From Lysobacterales bacterium (GTDB taxonomy: Bacteria; Pseudomonadota; Gammaproteobacteria; Xanthomonadales; BPKI01): a DNA stretch of 64,000 bases. The notes beneath the pieces were generated by a model. That model searched no databases, had not been told where the DNA came from, and was given only the letters and a program-made list of their open reading frames with translations. The position numbers were made by a program, and so were the translations under genes. Shown one piece after another: positions 16,977 through 26,038 of the stretch. Location: contig BPKI01000001.1 of assembly GCA_026005055.1 (NCBI GenBank), positions 62,001-126,000 of the forward strand, read 5' to 3'. Every line of letters begins with the position of its first letter. Position 1 is the first letter of the stretch.

Positions 16977-17731
16977 AGCTCCGCCTTGAGCCGAATCCCT
17001 TGGCTGCGGATCCACTCGCGGGCGTGCTCGAACTCGGGATCGAGCTCGGCCACGAGCTGCCAGAAACGCGAAGAGTGGCTGCGGATCTTCAAGTGCGCGA
17101 GCTCATGCGCGATCACGTAGTGGAGTACCGCAGGCGGCGCATGGATCAAGGCCAGGTCGAGCGACATCCGCCGCGCGGCGCTCAGGCTACCCCAAAGCGA
17201 GCGGAGCGGGCGGATGCGGAGGGCGGCAGGCGCGACACCGAGCCGCGCCGCGAGCTTGCGCCCGATCCGTAGCGCATCACGCCGCAGTTCAGCCGATAAG
17301 AAGTCCCTGAGCAGCGAACGGGCGAGGGGAAGCTCGGCATCGTTCAGCCGCGCCACATGAAGCTCGAGCCACCCGGGCTGACTGAGCAGTCGCGGCTCGG
17401 CCGAGACTCGCCAAACCAGGGGCCAAGGCCGCCCCCGGAGCAGGAACTCATCGCCCACTCCCACCTTGAGCGGCGCCCTGCGCGCCCCGAGGGCATCGAG
17501 CTCGGCGAGACGGGCGATGATCCAACCTCGACTCTCGGCGAGAAATCGCTCCACCGAACGCGATGCCACGCGCGGCGGCAGGGTCAGACGGAGAACCCCT
17601 TCCGGCTCCACGCTGAGCCGAAGCCGCCGTGCGCGGCGGCTCGGGACCCGCCTCATCCACGCCACACGTCCGCCGCCGAGCTCGACGCTCAGCCAACTGC
17701 TCGCGTTCGAGGGCCTCGCCGGCCGGCTCAT
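16889..17731 (-). CDS. YgjP-like (DUF45) metal-dependent peptidase
   Basis: A 280-residue protein of the YgjP/DUF45 (SprT-like) family. The zinc-binding HExxH is VIAHELAHLKIRSHSSRFW, with the downstream histidine in SHSSRFWQLV, exactly as in the family. The upstream core SLWGSLSAARRMSLDLALIHAPP is also typical. Start: its ATG overlaps the rdgC stop by 4 nt, and the two are probably co-translated. The C-terminal 29 codons lie antisense to the end of xerC; the true stop cannot be earlier in this frame. The substrate is unknown. Confidence 0.85.
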   Translation of the reverse strand: MSRPARPSNASSWLSVELGGGRVAWMRRVPSRRARRLRLSVEPEGVLRLTLPPRVASRSVERFLAESRGWIIARLAELDALGARRAPLKVGVGDEFLLRGRPWPLVWRVSAEPRLLSQPGWLELHVARLNDAELPLARSLLRDFLSAELRRDALRIGRKLAARLGVAPAALRIRPLRSLWGSLSAARRMSLDLALIHAPPAVLHYVIAHELAHLKIRSHSSRFWQLVAELDPEFEHAREWIRSQGIRLKAELYRLLGSPSAKEGPGEAMPLRFARGWARS

Positions 17732-18645
17732 CGGACGGAAAGCGGAGTCGGGATGGCCTTTTCATTTTCCTCCGCCTCGGCGATCTCGAACAAGCGCTGA
17801 AGCTCCCCGAACAGGAGCGAGAGTTCACCCGCCTCGAGCGCGAACTGCGACGCGAGCCGATCTTCTCCGCTTTCATCCTCCGAAAACTCGCCGACCATGC
17901 GGATCCGCGCGAGGCTGAGGTCTTCGCGAAGCTCGAAGACCAAACGCTCCCGAAATCCGAGCTCGAGACGCACGACCCGCAAGCCCTCCGCGAGATACGC
18001 GCGGATCGCCTCACCCCGCGGCACGCTTCCCTGGATCCGCACCCTCGCCCCATCCTCCCCGCGAAGCAGGGCGCCTTCGCCGAGGGAGAATCCGGCCGGA
18101 AGGGCCTCCCCGGAAACCCAGGCGGTGAAACGCGCCGCCGGATCGCGCCGCGGCCGGATCGGCCGGGCGGGCAGATGACCGAGCGCGCTTCGAAGCAAGG
18201 ACAGCGCCTCTTCGGCACGCGCGCGCGAGGATGCGGCAAGGGCGATCCAACCCGCGCCGCGGTCGAGCAGGACCCAGCCGCTTCGCCGCCGCACGAGAGC
18301 CCGCGGTAAGAGTTCGGCGAGCTTTTCCGCCCGCCATCGCCGGCGAAGGCTGCGCGCCGGATCGCGACCCTCTGCACGGCGGAAAGCCGCGGCGAGATCC
18401 TCCACCGCCGCCGCGAGCACGCTCGCAGGAAGCACGCGCTCGGCGCGGACGAAGCGCAGCAGAAGCCGCGGGCCGCTCGCAAGGACGAGTCGCTCGTCCG
18501 CTCCACCCCAGGGCGAGGCGAATCCGAGGCAGAAAGGCTCGAGCGCACCGGGCTCGCGGATACTCGCCGAAGCAAGCGCTCGCTCGAGCTCGGCATCGGA
18601 AGGAAGGGCGGGAGAGCGGTAGAGGAACAGCGTTCGGAACAGCAT
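17728..18645 (-). CDS. rdgC: Recombination-associated protein RdgC
   Basis: A 305-residue RdgC homologue. The opening MLFRTLFLYRSPALPSDAEL and the C-terminal LASQFALEAGELSLLFGELQ match the family pattern of a ring-shaped dimer that binds duplex DNA and limits RecA filament formation. The chosen ATG at 18645 gives the canonical start; the track version adds five residues. It sits between ttcA and the YgjP-like gene. Length is normal (about 300). Confidence 0.88.
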   Translation of the reverse strand: MLFRTLFLYRSPALPSDAELERALASASIREPGALEPFCLGFASPWGGADERLVLASGPRLLLRFVRAERVLPASVLAAAVEDLAAAFRRAEGRDPARSLRRRWRAEKLAELLPRALVRRRSGWVLLDRGAGWIALAASSRARAEEALSLLRSALGHLPARPIRPRRDPAARFTAWVSGEALPAGFSLGEGALLRGEDGARVRIQGSVPRGEAIRAYLAEGLRVVRLELGFRERLVFELREDLSLARIRMVGEFSEDESGEDRLASQFALEAGELSLLFGELQRLFEIAEAEENEKAIPTPLSVR

Positions 18646-18699
18646 CGGAGCTCCGCGCAAAGGAGAGGGGTGGGCGCAATCGGCAAGCGCGAGGGGCGT

Positions 18700-19584
18700 T
18701 CAAGCTCGGTCGGCGCTTCCACCGAGCCATGCCGCCGCATCGGGGGGTGCCGCCGAGAAAGCCCTCAGGGCGCCGAAATCGAAGAGCCTTCGGTCGAGCA
18801 GTTGCGAGGGTCGCACCTCGCCTAGCGCCCGCAGGATGTTCTCCACCCGGCCGGGATGACGACGATCCCATTCGGCGAGCATCCGCTTGACCACCTGGCG
18901 CTCGAGGCCCTCCTGCGAGCCGCAGAGATGGCAAGGCAGGATCGGAAACCCGCGCTCGGCCGCATAGCGGGCAATGTCGCGCTCGCGGCAATAGGCAAGC
19001 GGCCTGATCACGATGTGTTTGCCATCGTCCGAACGGAGCTTGGGCGGCATCGCCGCCATTCGCCCGTGGAAAAACAGGTTGAGAAAAAAGGTCTCGAGGA
19101 TGTCATCGGCGTGGTGGCCGAGCGCGATCTTGGTGAAACCCTCGCGCTCGGCGCAGGCATAAAGCGCCCCCCGGCGTAGCCTGGAGCACAGCCCGCACAT
19201 GGTCTTGCCCGCAGGCACGACCCGCTTGACCACGGAATAGGTGTCCTGCTCGAGGATCAGGAACGGCATCCCTTCCGCTTCGAGGTAACGGGGCAAGATG
19301 GTGGGGTCGTAACCAGGCTGCTTCTGATCGAGGTGCACCGCTACCAGCTCGAAGCGCACCGGCGCCTTGCGCTGGAGCTGCCGCAAGATATCGAGCAGGG
19401 TGTAGCTGTCCTTGCCGCCGGAGAGGCAGACCATCACCCGGTCGCCCTCCTCGATCATCCCGTAGTCGGCGATCGCCTGTCCGACCAAGCGGCGCAGGCG
19501 CTTGTTGAGCTTCGCGCGCTCGCGTTCGGCCTTGCGCGGATCGCGCGGAGCCGGCGATTTCAAAGGAATCACGGCGGGTTCCAT
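18700..19584 (-). CDS. ttcA: tRNA 2-thiocytidine(32) synthetase TtcA
   Basis: A 294-residue PP-loop ATPase that thiolates C32 of some tRNAs. The PP-loop [13 protein letters not shown] is at residues 52-64. The Fe-S cysteine pair is in [15 protein letters not shown], the [12 protein letters not shown] segment is as in TtcA, and the later cysteine pair is [15 protein letters not shown]. The ATG at 19584 is preceded by a TACAAT box at 7 nt and no Shine-Dalgarno, suggesting a leaderless message. The long track extension to 19809 is rejected because it passes through the divergent gene. Confidence 0.93.
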   Translation of the reverse strand: MEPAVIPLKSPAPRDPRKAERERAKLNKRLRRLVGQAIADYGMIEEGDRVMVCLSGGKDSYTLLDILRQLQRKAPVRFELVAVHLDQKQPGYDPTILPRYLEAEGMPFLILEQDTYSVVKRVVPAGKTMCGLCSRLRRGALYACAEREGFTKIALGHHADDILETFFLNLFFHGRMAAMPPKLRSDDGKHIVIRPLAYCRERDIARYAAERGFPILPCHLCGSQEGLERQVVKRMLAEWDRRHPGRVENILRALGEVRPSQLLDRRLFDFGALRAFSAAPPDAAAWLGGSADRA

Positions 19585-19591
19585 GGCCGAG

Positions 19592-19597
19592 ATTGTA
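19592..19597 (-). promoter_or_regulatory. -10-like TACAAT, 7 nt before ttcA
   Basis: On the minus strand TACAAT is followed by 7 nt and then the ttcA ATG, with no Shine-Dalgarno between. No clear -35 is present. Confidence 0.45.
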
Positions 19598-19698
19598 AGC
19601 CCCCGCAAGCGGGCCCTCCGGGGGAGCATGCAAGCCCATGTCCTCTTTCGCGACGAAGCCGCGCATTTCAGGGACGGGTTTCCTCTCAACGTGCGCTC

Positions 19699-21462
19699 AT
19701 GCTCATCGGACTGTCGGTCGTCTCGCTGCTGTTCGCGCTTGCCTGGGTCGACGAGGGCGGTCATCAGCCGCCGGAAGGCAAAGCCTCGCACGACGCCCTC
19801 CAGCGTCAACTCGACGCCCGCGCGAGGGCGACTTTCGCCCGCACCGTGCCTTTCGGCTCGCCTGAGGCGCGGAAAGAAACCGTACTCCCCGAGGTCGTGG
19901 CGAAAGCCGGCAGCATCGGCGGCCGGGACGGCGATCTCGATCAGCAGATCCGCGTCTTCACCGTCACGAATGAACCCGGCATCTCCCGTTACATCGCCGA
20001 CTATGGCGGCCGTCCGCCAGTGGCCACCGCGTATGCCGTCGGCCAGACCAGCGGCCTTCGCATCGTGCTCGCGGGTCAGGCCGGACTGCCCTCAGGCTCG
20101 TTCCCGACTCGAATCGGCATCATCCAGTTCCGCAATGACGGCACGATCGATCCCGATTTCTCGGTCAGCGACATCGGCCGCCAATACGTCGACATTTCCA
20201 ATCCGCAGCTTCACCTTGTGAGCGGGCTGGCCGTGCTCGACGAGACCATCGGCACGAGTTTCCTGCATCGCATCTACCTCCTCGCCGAGGACCGCAGCAA
20301 TCCGAGCCAGTACAACTTCGCGCTGCTCTGCTTCCGCCGTCCCCTCGACGATCCGAGCGCGGCGTTCACCGTCTGCCCCGGCTTCGAGCCCGCGGGAGTT
20401 CGCTATTACAACGCGAACCTCGCCTCGAGCTGCCCCAGCAATCACAGCCGTCCGGGAGCGATCGCCCTCGGCATCAATGCCGCCAACCTGCCGGTCATCT
20501 ATCTCGGCGGCAGCGTGCAGCGGACTTTCAACGCCTGCGGGGACTACGACATGGCCGTGCTCCAGGTCAACATCGCCGGCGACCCGCAGACCGGCTTCGG
20601 CCCATTCGGCACCGGCTGGGCGACCGCTTTCGTGAGCCACAGCGCGGGCAATCCGCCCTACGTCGGCGTCGCGCGCGCGCTCTTCGGCTTGCCGGCGGGG
20701 ACCGGGGTCTTCTTCGGCGGATCGGTGCGCAATGGGGCCGGCAGTGAGCACGCCATCCTCGGGCGATTCAACGGTTCGGGAAGTCTGGTCAGCAGTTTCT
20801 GCGCCGCAAGCGACACGAGCTGCGACTCGCCGAGCAGCTATCGCAACGGCTTCCGCGGCTTCTCAAGCCTGCCGAACGGCGAAGTCGCCGCGGTCGCTCC
20901 GCTTTCCTTCGCATCCGGCGGACGGATCGCACTGGTCCGAGCGCGAACGACTTCATCCGACGCGGCGCGCGCACAACTGATCAACGCGAACGGCGGCTGC
21001 TCCACGCCCCTCCCCTGCAACGAGGTCGTGCTCGCACCCGCTTTCGGCGACGGACCGCTCTATCCGGCGGCCATCCTACCGCGCCTCGATACGAACGGCA
21101 TCATCGATCCTCGTTTCTTCGTCCTGGTGGGCTGGGGCATGGTCAGCGACCCCTTGAGTCCCACCGACGGCAAGGCTTTCGCGATCGCCCTGCGCGACAA
21201 CGAGACGGGAAGTCTCGTACTGGATGCGGGATTCGCCAGCACCCCCGGTGCCGGTCACCGCAATGTGATCACCTGGCCCAACAACTCAGGGCCGAGCGCG
21301 GTGCGCGACACCCGAATCCACGCCGCCCATCGCGACCGGCAGGGGCGCATCCTCCTCGCGGGCAGCAATCGCGCCACCGAGGACTCGGGCGGCGAGTACG
21401 ACATGGGCTTCGCCCGACTCCAAGGTGGCCGCGTCTTCTCCGACGGTTTCGAATCGCCCTGA
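19699..21462 (+). CDS. Secreted propeller-like protein with C-terminal DGFE tag
   Basis: A 587-residue protein with an N-terminal hydrophobic signal ([16 protein letters not shown]). Repeating segments resemble degenerate delta-60-type propeller repeats ([62 protein letters not shown]). Paired cysteines ([29 protein letters not shown]) suit an oxidised, extracytoplasmic location. It ends in [10 protein letters not shown], a tag shared with the secreted operon at 43628. The ATG at 19699 begins the signal; the track start at 19333 lies antisense in ttcA. Function unknown. A strong terminator follows at 21480. Confidence 0.7.
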   Translation: MLIGLSVVSLLFALAWVDEGGHQPPEGKASHDALQRQLDARARATFARTVPFGSPEARKETVLPEVVAKAGSIGGRDGDLDQQIRVFTVTNEPGISRYIADYGGRPPVATAYAVGQTSGLRIVLAGQAGLPSGSFPTRIGIIQFRNDGTIDPDFSVSDIGRQYVDISNPQLHLVSGLAVLDETIGTSFLHRIYLLAEDRSNPSQYNFALLCFRRPLDDPSAAFTVCPGFEPAGVRYYNANLASSCPSNHSRPGAIALGINAANLPVIYLGGSVQRTFNACGDYDMAVLQVNIAGDPQTGFGPFGTGWATAFVSHSAGNPPYVGVARALFGLPAGTGVFFGGSVRNGAGSEHAILGRFNGSGSLVSSFCAASDTSCDSPSSYRNGFRGFSSLPNGEVAAVAPLSFASGGRIALVRARTTSSDAARAQLINANGGCSTPLPCNEVVLAPAFGDGPLYPAAILPRLDTNGIIDPRFFVLVGWGMVSDPLSPTDGKAFAIALRDNETGSLVLDAGFASTPGAGHRNVITWPNNSGPSAVRDTRIHAAHRDRQGRILLAGSNRATEDSGGEYDMGFARLQGGRVFSDGFESP

Positions 21463-21479
21463 GGGGCGATCTTTCGCCT

Positions 21480-21515
21480 CCCGCGGTCGAACCCCCGCGA
21501 CCGCGGGATTTTTTT
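21480..21515 (+). terminator. Rho-independent terminator
   Basis: A perfect 10-bp stem CCCGCGGTCG/CGACCGCGGG with an 8-nt loop is followed by ATTTTTTT. It closes the secreted-protein gene at 21462 and insulates the DUF465 gene. Confidence 0.92.
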
Positions 21516-21539
21516 CTTCCGGCCGCAGGCGCCGATGGC

Positions 21540-21545
21540 TAGACT
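21540..21545 (+). promoter_or_regulatory. -10-like TAGACT, 9 nt before the DUF465 gene
   Basis: TAGACT lies just after the terminator and 9 nt before the ATG at 21555, with no Shine-Dalgarno between. It is the only visible promoter element for this gene. Confidence 0.45.
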
Positions 21546-21554
21546 GGATGCGCG

Positions 21555-21758
21555 ATGCAGCGCGATCCCGCCGAGCTCAGTCGTCTGCTCTACCGTCTGC
21601 GCGAGGAGCACCGCGACCTCGACCGGATGATCGCCCGGCTGGTCGAGGATCCCGGCTTCGATGAGCTGGCTCTCAAGCGCATGAAGAAGCGAAAGCTCCT
21701 GCTCAAGGATCAGATCGCGCGCCTCGAGAGCATGCTCATCCCGGACCTCGATGCATGA
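21555..21758 (+). CDS. DUF465 (YdcH-like) small coiled-coil protein
   Basis: A 67-residue helical protein. The DUF465 core is clear: LLYRLREEHRDLDRMIARLV and LKRMKKRKLLLKDQIARLES. The pattern DP-x-F-x-x-L-x-x-K-R-x-K-K-x-K-L-x-L-K-D-x-I is family-diagnostic. These proteins are widespread in proteobacteria with no settled function. It is isolated between a terminator and a convergent gene. Confidence 0.88.
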   Translation: MQRDPAELSRLLYRLREEHRDLDRMIARLVEDPGFDELALKRMKKRKLLLKDQIARLESMLIPDLDA

Positions 21759-21768
21759 TCGCGATCGC

Positions 21769-22338
21769 TCAGCCGAGCGAGCTCACCGTGAGCCGCTGTC
21801 GGCGCGCCCAGTCCTCGATCGCAGGGCCGAGCTCTTCCACGCGTGGGTCGAGTTGGCCGCGCATCGCGAGCAGAATCTGCCTCCGCACCACGAAGGAGCC
21901 TTCCTCGTCGAGCCGAACCAGGGCGAGGTGACGGTCCTCGGCAAAGAGCAGCGGTGCCATCGCTTCGGCGAAGGCATCGCGTCTTGCGGCGAAGCCGACG
22001 AGCAGAAGCTCCGCCTCTTCTCCTTCGGCGCGCTTCCACAGTGAGGCAAAGTCGATCGTCGGCAGTTCTTGCCCGAGGATCACCGCGACCGCGGGTGGGG
22101 AAGGATGAGGCTTTCCGCGCTCGCGCTCGTGGGCGCGGCGGATGAGGGCGCCGTAGCGGGACGCAAGCGGCCTGCCCAACGCGAAAAGCTCCGGCCGCTG
22201 CCGACCCAGCTTGCGAAGGAAGGACCAGGCTTCCTTCGGCGAGCTTTCGATCAGCCGCTCGGCCTCAGCCAAGGCCTGCTCCGGATCGGCTGGAAGCGGA
22301 GACCGGCCCGAAAACAACGATTTGAGAAACTCCCACAT
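21769..22338 (-). CDS. Unknown protein downstream of plsB
   Basis: A 189-residue soluble protein beginning MWEFLKSLFSGRSPLPADPEQ and rich in Ala, Arg and Glu. Predicted helices (EQALAEAERLIESSPKEAWSFLRKL) precede an alpha/beta region with AVAVILGQELPTIDFASLWK and EEAELLLVGFAARRDAFAEAM. I do not recognise a domain. It starts 30 nt after the plsB stop on the same strand, so it is probably the third gene of the lipoprotein-plsB operon. A possible role with PlsB is only contextual. Confidence 0.6.
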   Translation of the reverse strand: MWEFLKSLFSGRSPLPADPEQALAEAERLIESSPKEAWSFLRKLGRQRPELFALGRPLASRYGALIRRAHERERGKPHPSPPAVAVILGQELPTIDFASLWKRAEGEEAELLLVGFAARRDAFAEAMAPLLFAEDRHLALVRLDEEGSFVVRRQILLAMRGQLDPRVEELGPAIEDWARRQRLTVSSLG

Positions 22339-22368
22339 CGCTCGATCCTCGAGGAAGTCATGTGCTGG

Positions 22369-24933
22369 TCAACCATCGCTTGGCGCCTCGACGGGCGGCT
22401 CCAGTCGGGCCCGCGCCTCTGGGCTGAGCTTCTGCACGGCATGGCGAAGTTCGCGCCGGAGAATCAGACGAGCGTCCTCGACCACCTGCGCGAGCTCATC
22501 GCCGAAGACCAGGCGACCGTCCTCATCGAGCTCGATCACCCCACGGTTCTTGAGCTCCTGCAAGAAAGCCCGGAACAGTGAGCGGTCGAAGTACTCCGGC
22601 GCGTTCATCTCGTAGACGAGCGTCAGCCGCTGTGCCGTCAGATGGCAAAGCTGCTCGACTTCGGCCATGGTCAGCGTGCCCGAGCCGTTCTTGACGAGCA
22701 CACTGAGAGCGAGGTAGTAGCGTTCGAAGGCTTGAAGCAGTCCGCGCGCGATCAGACGTAGCCGGAAAGCCCCGTCGGTCTGTCCTGCTTCACGCGACAG
22801 GATGCGACCCCCGCGGCTCTCGATGAGCAGTCCTCGTCGAACGTAGAAGCGGATGACCGCATCGAGCCGATCGCTCCAGCCATCCTCGTCCCAGGGCAGG
22901 AACAGCTCGTTGCGGATGTAGGGATAAACCAGTCGTCCCAGCCTGTGGATCGCCGCCCGGCTCATGCGCCGATTGTTGCTAAAGCAAAGGGCTACCCACG
23001 CGGCGTCGGCGATGAGGTGAAGCACGTTGTTGCGGTAGTAGCTCGCCAGGATCGCCTGGCGTTCCTCCATGGCGATCACATCGCCCAGCGGATGCTGGAT
23101 GCGGCGGAGCAGTCCGAGCGCTTCGCCGCGGGCGATGATGCCTCGCGCGTCCTGCTCGCACACGGTCACTCGATCGGAGAACGGGACCGAGCGGAAGAAA
23201 TCCCGCAAGAGCTCGAGATGAGCCGCGAGATCGCTCTCGGGCAGGGCCGCCTTCGGTGCCGAGAGCAAGGCAAGGGCGAGCAAGGCGACCGGATTGACGT
23301 CGGCCGCCTGATTGATGTTCTGAAGGATCCGCCGACCGAGCTGTTCGAGCACGGCTCCCCACCAGCTCGGCCGATCCTCACCCAGGGGCTGATCGCGCCA
23401 CCCGGGCGCCCAGCGATCGAGGATCTCCTCGAGCGGCACCGGTTCGCCGAAGTTCACCGTCACCGAGCCGTGGCGTCGGCGCAGGATGCGGAGAGAGCGG
23501 AGCAGCCCCCACCAGGACTCCCGCCTCTTCGGCTGTCCGGACAGCTCGCCGATGTAGCTCTCGACCTCGAAAACCTTCTCGTAGCCGAAGTAGACCGGCT
23601 GGAAGACCACTGGGCGCCGCGGAGAGGCCAGCGCGCCCCTCACCGTGATGCCGAGCATCCCGAGCCGAGGCGGAAGCAGGCGACCGGTACGCGATCGCCC
23701 CCCCTCGATGAAGTACTCGAGCGCCACCCCGCGCCGTACGAGCGCTGCCACGTACTCCGAAAAGACGGTGGAGTAGAGCGCGTTCGCCTTGAAGCTGCGT
23801 CGCAGGAAGAAGGCGCCGCCCCGCCTGAGCAGCGGTCCGAGCACGGGCAGATTGAGGTTGATCCCGGCCGCGATGTGCGGCGGCACCAATCCCCGCACGT
23901 AGAGCACGTAGCTCAGCAGCAAGTAGTCGATGTGACTGCGGTGACAGGGCACATAGACCATCTCCCGCCCCGGTGCGATCTCGCGCACGGTCTCGAAATG
24001 GTTGACCGCCACACCCTCGTAAATCCGGTTCCAGAAGGCGGTGAGCAGGAAATACATGCTGCGCACGAAGGGGTGCGAGTAATCGGCGGCGATCTCCCAG
24101 GCGTAGCGGCGAGCGCGCCGCGCCGCACGCTCGAGCGGGATGCGCTCCCGCTCCGCAGTCTGCTCGATCGCCGCGCGAACCGCCGGTGCGCGCATCAGTT
24201 CTCCGATCAGGGTCCGGCGGTGCGAGAGATCGGGGCCGATGACGGCGGAGCGCACGTTGCGGAAGTGCATTCGCAGGAGACGCGCGAGCCTGAGCTTCGC
24301 CCGCTCGGGGGGGAGCCCAGCCAGGCTCTCGCTCAGGTGGATCGGCGCACCGAACCGGATGTAGGTGTCTCGGCCATTGAGAAGGATCGCGAAGAAACGG
24401 CGAAAACGGCCGGCGAGCGGCCAGTTTTCGGCGAAGAGCACGCGAAACCACCCGCGCTGCCGCTGCGGTGCGCGTCCGACGAAGACCGAGACTGGCACCA
24501 GCGAGACATCGGACAGCACACCCTCCGCGTGCCGTTCGAGGATCAGTTGCAGTCGGCGAGAGCGCAGGAAAGACCGGCCCCGACGGAAGAGGCGCGGCCG
24601 CTTGAGCACCGCGAGCCACGCGCGCAGTCGAGGCGCGTTCGTGAGGAGGAAGGAAAAAGGCGAGGGTAGGCCGCGCTCACGGCACAACCGCTCGAGGATG
24701 AGGAGCGAGGAAAGACCCTCGCGCTCGAGCACATAGACGACCCGCCCCGGGGGAACTCGACGGTCGGCGTCGGGCGGGTCGCAATGGTATCGAATGAGGG
24801 GCTTCAGAAGCCCGCCGAGCAGGCGCAGCGGCCACGGCGGTCGCCCGACCGAGCCCTGCTCCCGCGAGCCGAGCTCCACGCCGCGCCCCTCGGACACCGC
24901 CTCATGCTGGCCGAGGCTGCCCCCCGAGCTCAC
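22369..24933 (-). CDS. plsB: Glycerol-3-phosphate 1-O-acyltransferase PlsB
   Basis: An 854-residue enzyme that acylates sn-glycerol-3-phosphate, the first step of phospholipid synthesis, at the inner membrane. The acyltransferase motif I HX4D is in PCHRSHIDYLLLSYVL (near residue 330). The glycerol-phosphate-binding motif is FIEGGRSRTGRLLPPRLGM, and AGINLNLPVLGPLLRRGGAFFLRR is motif II. Length suits the large gammaproteobacterial PlsB. The start overlaps the stop of the upstream lipoprotein gene by 4 nt, so translation of the pair is likely coupled. Confidence 0.94.
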   Translation of the reverse strand: MSSGGSLGQHEAVSEGRGVELGSREQGSVGRPPWPLRLLGGLLKPLIRYHCDPPDADRRVPPGRVVYVLEREGLSSLLILERLCRERGLPSPFSFLLTNAPRLRAWLAVLKRPRLFRRGRSFLRSRRLQLILERHAEGVLSDVSLVPVSVFVGRAPQRQRGWFRVLFAENWPLAGRFRRFFAILLNGRDTYIRFGAPIHLSESLAGLPPERAKLRLARLLRMHFRNVRSAVIGPDLSHRRTLIGELMRAPAVRAAIEQTAERERIPLERAARRARRYAWEIAADYSHPFVRSMYFLLTAFWNRIYEGVAVNHFETVREIAPGREMVYVPCHRSHIDYLLLSYVLYVRGLVPPHIAAGINLNLPVLGPLLRRGGAFFLRRSFKANALYSTVFSEYVAALVRRGVALEYFIEGGRSRTGRLLPPRLGMLGITVRGALASPRRPVVFQPVYFGYEKVFEVESYIGELSGQPKRRESWWGLLRSLRILRRRHGSVTVNFGEPVPLEEILDRWAPGWRDQPLGEDRPSWWGAVLEQLGRRILQNINQAADVNPVALLALALLSAPKAALPESDLAAHLELLRDFFRSVPFSDRVTVCEQDARGIIARGEALGLLRRIQHPLGDVIAMEERQAILASYYRNNVLHLIADAAWVALCFSNNRRMSRAAIHRLGRLVYPYIRNELFLPWDEDGWSDRLDAVIRFYVRRGLLIESRGGRILSREAGQTDGAFRLRLIARGLLQAFERYYLALSVLVKNGSGTLTMAEVEQLCHLTAQRLTLVYEMNAPEYFDRSLFRAFLQELKNRGVIELDEDGRLVFGDELAQVVEDARLILRRELRHAVQKLSPEARARLEPPVEAPSDG

Positions 24934-25814
24934 TCGGCCGCTTGCGGCTCCGCCATGCGCGCCTGGGCGATCTGCGCCAGGAGATCGCGGCCATACCAGC
25001 CGCCATCACGCCGGACCATGACCCCCTCCGAAACGATCGGTACACCGAGCATATTGAAGGTGGTGCGGACGGTCGCCTCGTCGCCCTTCTCGGCGATGAC
25101 TTCGACCTTGAGACTGTCGAGGGACTGATCGACGGAAAAGTCGAAGGCTTCCAGCAGACGCTTGAGGCCGGCGAGGACGATGCCGGACTTGAGAAGCAAC
25201 TGCTCGAACGACATGGCCTTGAGCTCCTCGAGATCTCGCATCCCGAGCTGCTCGGCCGTGGCCGCCGCCGCCTCGACGGCCTTGCGGATGCGGGCGCGGT
25301 CGTTGAAGGGGGTCTTGATCGCCCACTGGCTCATCGCTTCCATGATTTGCCGAGCCTGCTTCTTCTGCTCCGGCGAGAGATTCTCGTCTTGCTCGATCAT
25401 CGAGATGGCGAGACCGCTGCCCATCATGATCGCCATCGGCAACTGCGCCATCTGCTGATCGAGCTGCTGCAACTGTGGCTCGAGGGTCGTCATGATCGCA
25501 TCCACCGCACCCTTCTGGGTGAGGGTGGCCATGGCGGCACCGAATTGAGCCCGCTCCTCGTCGCTGAAACTCATCTCGGCGCGGATGCGATCCCACTGGG
25601 TGCTGAGCTCGGCGTACTCCGAGGGCGGCAGCGCCGCCTTGAGGAGCCCTGCCACGTCGTTGCGGCGGAATGCGGAATTGATCGAGCGAACGGCATCGAC
25701 CGGCGTGTCGAGCTTGGCCGGCGCCGCGGCATCCGCAGCCCCGTCCTGTTCGCGGCTACAGCCGAGGATCAGCAGAACGGAAAAGACGAGCAGGGCGGTG
25801 CGAAGACGAACCAT
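24930..25814 (-). CDS. Predicted lipoprotein coupled to plsB
   Basis: A 294-residue lipoprotein. The signal is RLRTALLVFSVLLILGC with lipidated Cys, followed by an acidic Ala-rich linker. The body is helical and Met/Gln-rich (QLQQLDQQMAQLPMAIMMGS, SPEQKKQARQIMEAMSQW). It ends in a small beta region (VRTTFNMLGVPIVSEGVMVRRDGGWYGRD) reminiscent of DUF4878/NTF2-like lipoproteins, but I cannot assign it. The ATG at 25814 begins the lipoprotein signal; the track start at 25988 crosses a strong terminator. An RNA hairpin (25815-25843) abuts the start codon. Confidence 0.72.
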   Translation of the reverse strand: MVRLRTALLVFSVLLILGCSREQDGAADAAAPAKLDTPVDAVRSINSAFRRNDVAGLLKAALPPSEYAELSTQWDRIRAEMSFSDEERAQFGAAMATLTQKGAVDAIMTTLEPQLQQLDQQMAQLPMAIMMGSGLAISMIEQDENLSPEQKKQARQIMEAMSQWAIKTPFNDRARIRKAVEAAAATAEQLGMRDLEELKAMSFEQLLLKSGIVLAGLKRLLEAFDFSVDQSLDSLKVEVIAEKGDEATVRTTFNMLGVPIVSEGVMVRRDGGWYGRDLLAQIAQARMAEPQAAE

Positions 25815-25843
25815 TGGGGGAACCCCGGAGGAGAGAACCCCCA
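25815..25843 (-). promoter_or_regulatory. 5'-UTR inverted repeat directly abutting a start codon
   Basis: TGGGGG (25815-25820) and CCCCCA (25838-25843) can form a 6-bp stem around a 17-nt loop. It ends at the base next to the lipoprotein ATG. It may affect translation of the lipoprotein-plsB operon. No typical Shine-Dalgarno is seen here. Confidence 0.35.
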
Positions 25844-25881
25844 TTCTCTCCGCTCGATCGAGAGGCCCGCAAGGGGTCGAG

Positions 25882-25915
25882 AAAAAACCCCGGTCGGCGT
25901 GGGTTCCGACCGGGG
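25882..25915 (-). terminator. Rho-independent terminator after pyrF
   Basis: On the minus strand, CCCCGGTCGG/CCGACCGGGG forms a perfect 10-bp stem with an 8-nt loop, followed by TTTTTT. It terminates the rep-pyrF transcript about 120 nt beyond the pyrF stop and separates it from the lipoprotein-plsB operon. Confidence 0.92.
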
Positions 25916-26038
25916 CCCGGCGCATCGCCGGAGTGGGAACGCATTGTCGTCGGTCACCGCTACTTCCGTAGCGAGCTTCAACATACACTCGCGGAAAGTT
26001 TTTTGCAAGTCTTCTCAGGAAGAATCGCTATCTAACTG

